Source: Bradyrhizobium sp. 132 (GTDB taxonomy: Bacteria > Pseudomonadota > Alphaproteobacteria > Rhizobiales > Xanthobacteraceae). From it: a DNA stretch of 64,000 nucleotides. Shown one piece after another: positions 62,165 through 64,000 of the stretch. The DNA lies in the NCBI RefSeq assembly GCF_023074185.1, contig NZ_JADPKY010000116.1, positions 35,134-99,133 of the forward strand, read 5' to 3'. The notes beneath the pieces are model-generated. The model was given only the letters and a program-made list of their open reading frames with translations, did no database searches and was not told the origin of the DNA. The first letter of the stretch is position 1. Every line of letters begins with the position of its first letter. The position numbers and the translations under genes are program-made.

Positions 62165-63360
62165 GAGCGGTCTCCTGCGAACAGGCGATTGACCCGGGCG
62201 CCGATCTGGTTGAGCGGCAGGATCGCCGCGCAGATGCCGGCATGGGCCGCCGCGCCCGGCATGCCCCAGACCACGCTCGTGGCTTCGTCCTGCGCGATGA
62301 CGCTGCCGCCGGCGGCAACGATGTCCTTGCCGCCGCGCATGCCGTCCGAGCCCATGCCCGTCAGGATCACGGAGAGGATGGCACCATGCCAGATGCCGAT
62401 GGCGGAGGTGAACAGCGGATCGACTGCGGGCTTGCAGAAATTGACGGCGGGGCCGTCATCGAGCGAGATCGCCACGTCGGCGCCGCTGCGCACGACGCGC
62501 ATGTGCTTGCCGCCCGGCGCAAGATAGATGCGGCCCGGCTTTACCGGCTCGCCATCGACCGCCTCGGCCGCAGGCTTGCGGCTCGTGCGTGCCAGATGCT
62601 CGGCAAGGATGGTCGTGAAGGTCGGCGGCATGTGCTGGGTGATCAGCACCGGGAAGCGGTCGATCACCGGACCGAGCTCGGTGACGAGCGCCATCAGCGC
62701 CTGAGGACCGCCGGTCGACGAGCCGATCAGCAGCACCTTCGGCGCCTGGGTCGAGAACGGACGCGTGGTCAGCGGACCCGACGACACGGCATGTATAGCC
62801 GGAGCCGGTGCGGGCGTAGCAGGCCGCGCGACAGCCGGTCCGCGTGCGACTGATGCCGGGCTTGCGGGCGCCAGCGGCGGGCTCGCAACGGCGGGCTTCC
62901 GGCGCAGACGTGCGCCGAGGTGGCGGATCTTCTGGATCAGGTCGTGATGGAAGATGTCCGCAGCCGACGCCTCGCGCGTCGATTCCGGCTTCGGAATGTA
63001 GTCGGCCGCGCCGAGCGACAGCGCCTTGAAGCTGATCTCCGCGTTACGGCGGGTCAGCGTCGAGGCCATGATGATGACGAGATCGCGCTTCTTCGCCAGC
63101 AATTGCGGCAGCGCCGAGATGCCGTCCAGCTCGGGCATTTCGATGTCGAGCACGGCAACATCAGGGTTGATGCGTTCGATCTGGTTGACCGCCTCGAGCC
63201 CGGTGCGCAGCGAGGCCGCGACCTCCATGTCGTGCTCGGCACCGATCCAGCGCGAGATCAGACCGCGGATGACGACGGAGTCGTCGACGATCATCACCCG
63301 CAACGGGCCGGCTTCGCGCGACGAACCCGTGGTTGAATTACCTGCGAACGCAACGCTCAT
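62161..63360 (-). CDS. cheB: Chemotaxis methylesterase CheB
   Basis: A 399-residue response regulator. Receiver domain with phosphoacceptor Asp72 in AVLDIEMPELDG and conserved Lys in YIPKP. A Pro/Ala-rich linker of about 50 residues (155-205) joins the esterase domain: catalytic Ser214 in LIGSSTGGPQ, His243 in ITQHMPP and Asp339 in GMGSDGMRGG. It removes methyl groups from chemoreceptors when phosphorylated. It overlaps cheR by four bases and follows cheY by 75 bases. Confidence 0.96.
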   Translation of the reverse strand: MSVAFAGNSTTGSSREAGPLRVMIVDDSVVIRGLISRWIGAEHDMEVAASLRTGLEAVNQIERINPDVAVLDIEMPELDGISALPQLLAKKRDLVIIMASTLTRRNAEISFKALSLGAADYIPKPESTREASAADIFHHDLIQKIRHLGARLRRKPAVASPPLAPASPASVARGPAVARPATPAPAPAIHAVSSGPLTTRPFSTQAPKVLLIGSSTGGPQALMALVTELGPVIDRFPVLITQHMPPTFTTILAEHLARTSRKPAAEAVDGEPVKPGRIYLAPGGKHMRVVRSGADVAISLDDGPAVNFCKPAVDPLFTSAIGIWHGAILSVILTGMGSDGMRGGKDIVAAGGSVIAQDEATSVVWGMPGAAAHAGICAAILPLNQIGARVNRLFAGDRS

Positions 63361-63435
63361 TACTCACCAACTCGGACTGAAACGGTTCAGTTGAAAACAA
63401 ACGCCGAAGGATCCGTTCAGCCTCCGGGCGGTCGC

Positions 63436-63801
63436 TCAGATAAGCCCGACTTCCTGGAATTTCGCCGTCACGATGTCTTTGTCGAACGGCTTCATGATAT
63501 ACTCGTTGGCGCCGGCGTGCAGTGCGCGCGCGATGTGCGCGACGTCGTTCTCGGTGGTGCAGAACACGACCTTGGGCTGGTCGCCACCGGGCATGCGCCT
63601 GAGATGGCCGAGGAACTCGTAGCCGTCCATCACGGGCATGTTCCAGTCGAGCAGCACTGCGTCGGGCAGGCCGCGCTTGCAGGCTTCCAGCGCTTTCTCA
63701 CCATCTTCCGCTTCGAGGATCTGGAAGTCGAGGCCCTCCAGGATCCGGCGCGCAACCTTGCGGATGACGCTGGAATCATCAACGACGAGACAAGTTCGCA
63801 T
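63436..63801 (-). CDS. cheY: Chemotaxis response regulator CheY
   Basis: A 121-residue single-domain receiver starting MRTCLVVDDSSVIRKVARRILE. Acidic pair Asp8-Asp9, phosphoacceptor Asp52 in VLLDWNMPVMDG, the Thr at 82-83 in FCTTEND, and Lys104 in YIMKPFD complete the active site. It links receptors to the flagellar switch or acts as a phosphate sink. Lies between cheW and cheB on the same strand. Confidence 0.94.
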   Translation of the reverse strand: MRTCLVVDDSSVIRKVARRILEGLDFQILEAEDGEKALEACKRGLPDAVLLDWNMPVMDGYEFLGHLRRMPGGDQPKVVFCTTENDVAHIARALHAGANEYIMKPFDKDIVTAKFQEVGLI

Positions 63802-63873
63802 GTGAACCTCTGCTTCTACCCCCTTTGCGGGGGCACTTCCAATTGCAGGTACGTCGGCGGTAGTGCCGCCGTA

Positions 63874-64000
63874 TCAGGCCGCCATCATCTCGGGCGCGAG
63901 CTCGAGGACGCGATCGACGTCGAGGACGACCATGAGCTGTCCGTCGAGGCGGTGGACGCCGCCGGCGAGCTTGGCCATGCGGGGATCGAGGTTGACGGGG
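63874..64000 (-). CDS. cheW: Chemotaxis adaptor CheW, C-terminal part (5' end outside window)
   Basis: About 42 residues at the right edge read PVNLDPRMAKLAGGVHRLDG and then LMVVLDVDRVLELAPEMMAA before the stop codon. This is the CheW/CheA regulatory-domain C-terminus (a Gly-x-x-x-Leu-Asp-Gly turn and the LMVVLDVDRVL strand). The order cheW-cheY-cheB-cheR on the minus strand supports CheW. The rest lies beyond the window. Confidence 0.85.
   Translation of the reverse strand, partial: PVNLDPRMAKLAGGVHRLDGQLMVVLDVDRVLELAPEMMAA

Overview
The window is a high-GC, densely coded alphaproteobacterial chromosome segment, most likely Bradyrhizobium or a close relative. The grounds are a CtrA/CcrM-type cell-cycle regulator, the flagellar and chemotaxis gene types, many Bug/ABC uptake systems, and intergenic palindromes of a style I associate with Bradyrhizobium. 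I see no tRNA, rRNA, CRISPR array, IS element or phage gene.

Layout. 1-3.2 kb: end of a metallo-hydrolase, a TctC-type binding protein, a VOC protein and a methyltransferase. 3.2-9.7 kb: envelope and polysaccharide functions (L,D-transpeptidase, O-antigen-type flippase, Tat-exported GH10 glycosidase, DUF6492 protein), then a PIMT-like methyltransferase. 9.7-22 kb: a cyclase/AAA/TPR regulator divergent from a 6.4-kb NRPS gene, then a tiny lysine-rich protein, a phosphopantetheinyl transferase and an LLM flavin monooxygenase. This is the most likely undescribed system. The NRPS reads acyl-ligase/A - T - C - A - T - C with no thioesterase, and its second A domain lacks the Asp that normally holds the alpha-amino group. 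22-26 kb: a sulfonate/nitrate-type ABC operon divergent from a Crp-like regulator.

26-41 kb looks like amine, polyamine and amino-acid catabolism: acetylpolyamine amidohydrolase, gamma-glutamyltransferase, DAO-type oxidase, polar amino-acid ABC transporter, D-amino-acid dehydrogenase, omega-aminotransferase and two HTH-cupin regulators. A frameshift-broken sorbosone-dehydrogenase/cytochrome c gene with an SMP-30-like partner lies inside it. 41-46 kb: a three-subunit molybdenum hydroxylase of PaoABC type with a divergent TetR regulator, followed by DUF4864 and MFS genes.

48-64 kb is the motility and cell-cycle part: flhA, fliJ, fliI, ctrA, and a cheR-cheB-cheY-cheW run leaving the window. Between these lie a large gene-free, highly structured repeat block (50.9-51.7 kb), a type II NADH dehydrogenase, an AraC regulator, an ECF sigma/anti-sigma pair, and a DUF350/Ser-rich/glutathionylspermidine-synthase-like triad. 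The ctrA upstream region carries six GANTC methylation sites in 192 bp and candidate CtrA boxes; flhA also has a candidate CtrA box.
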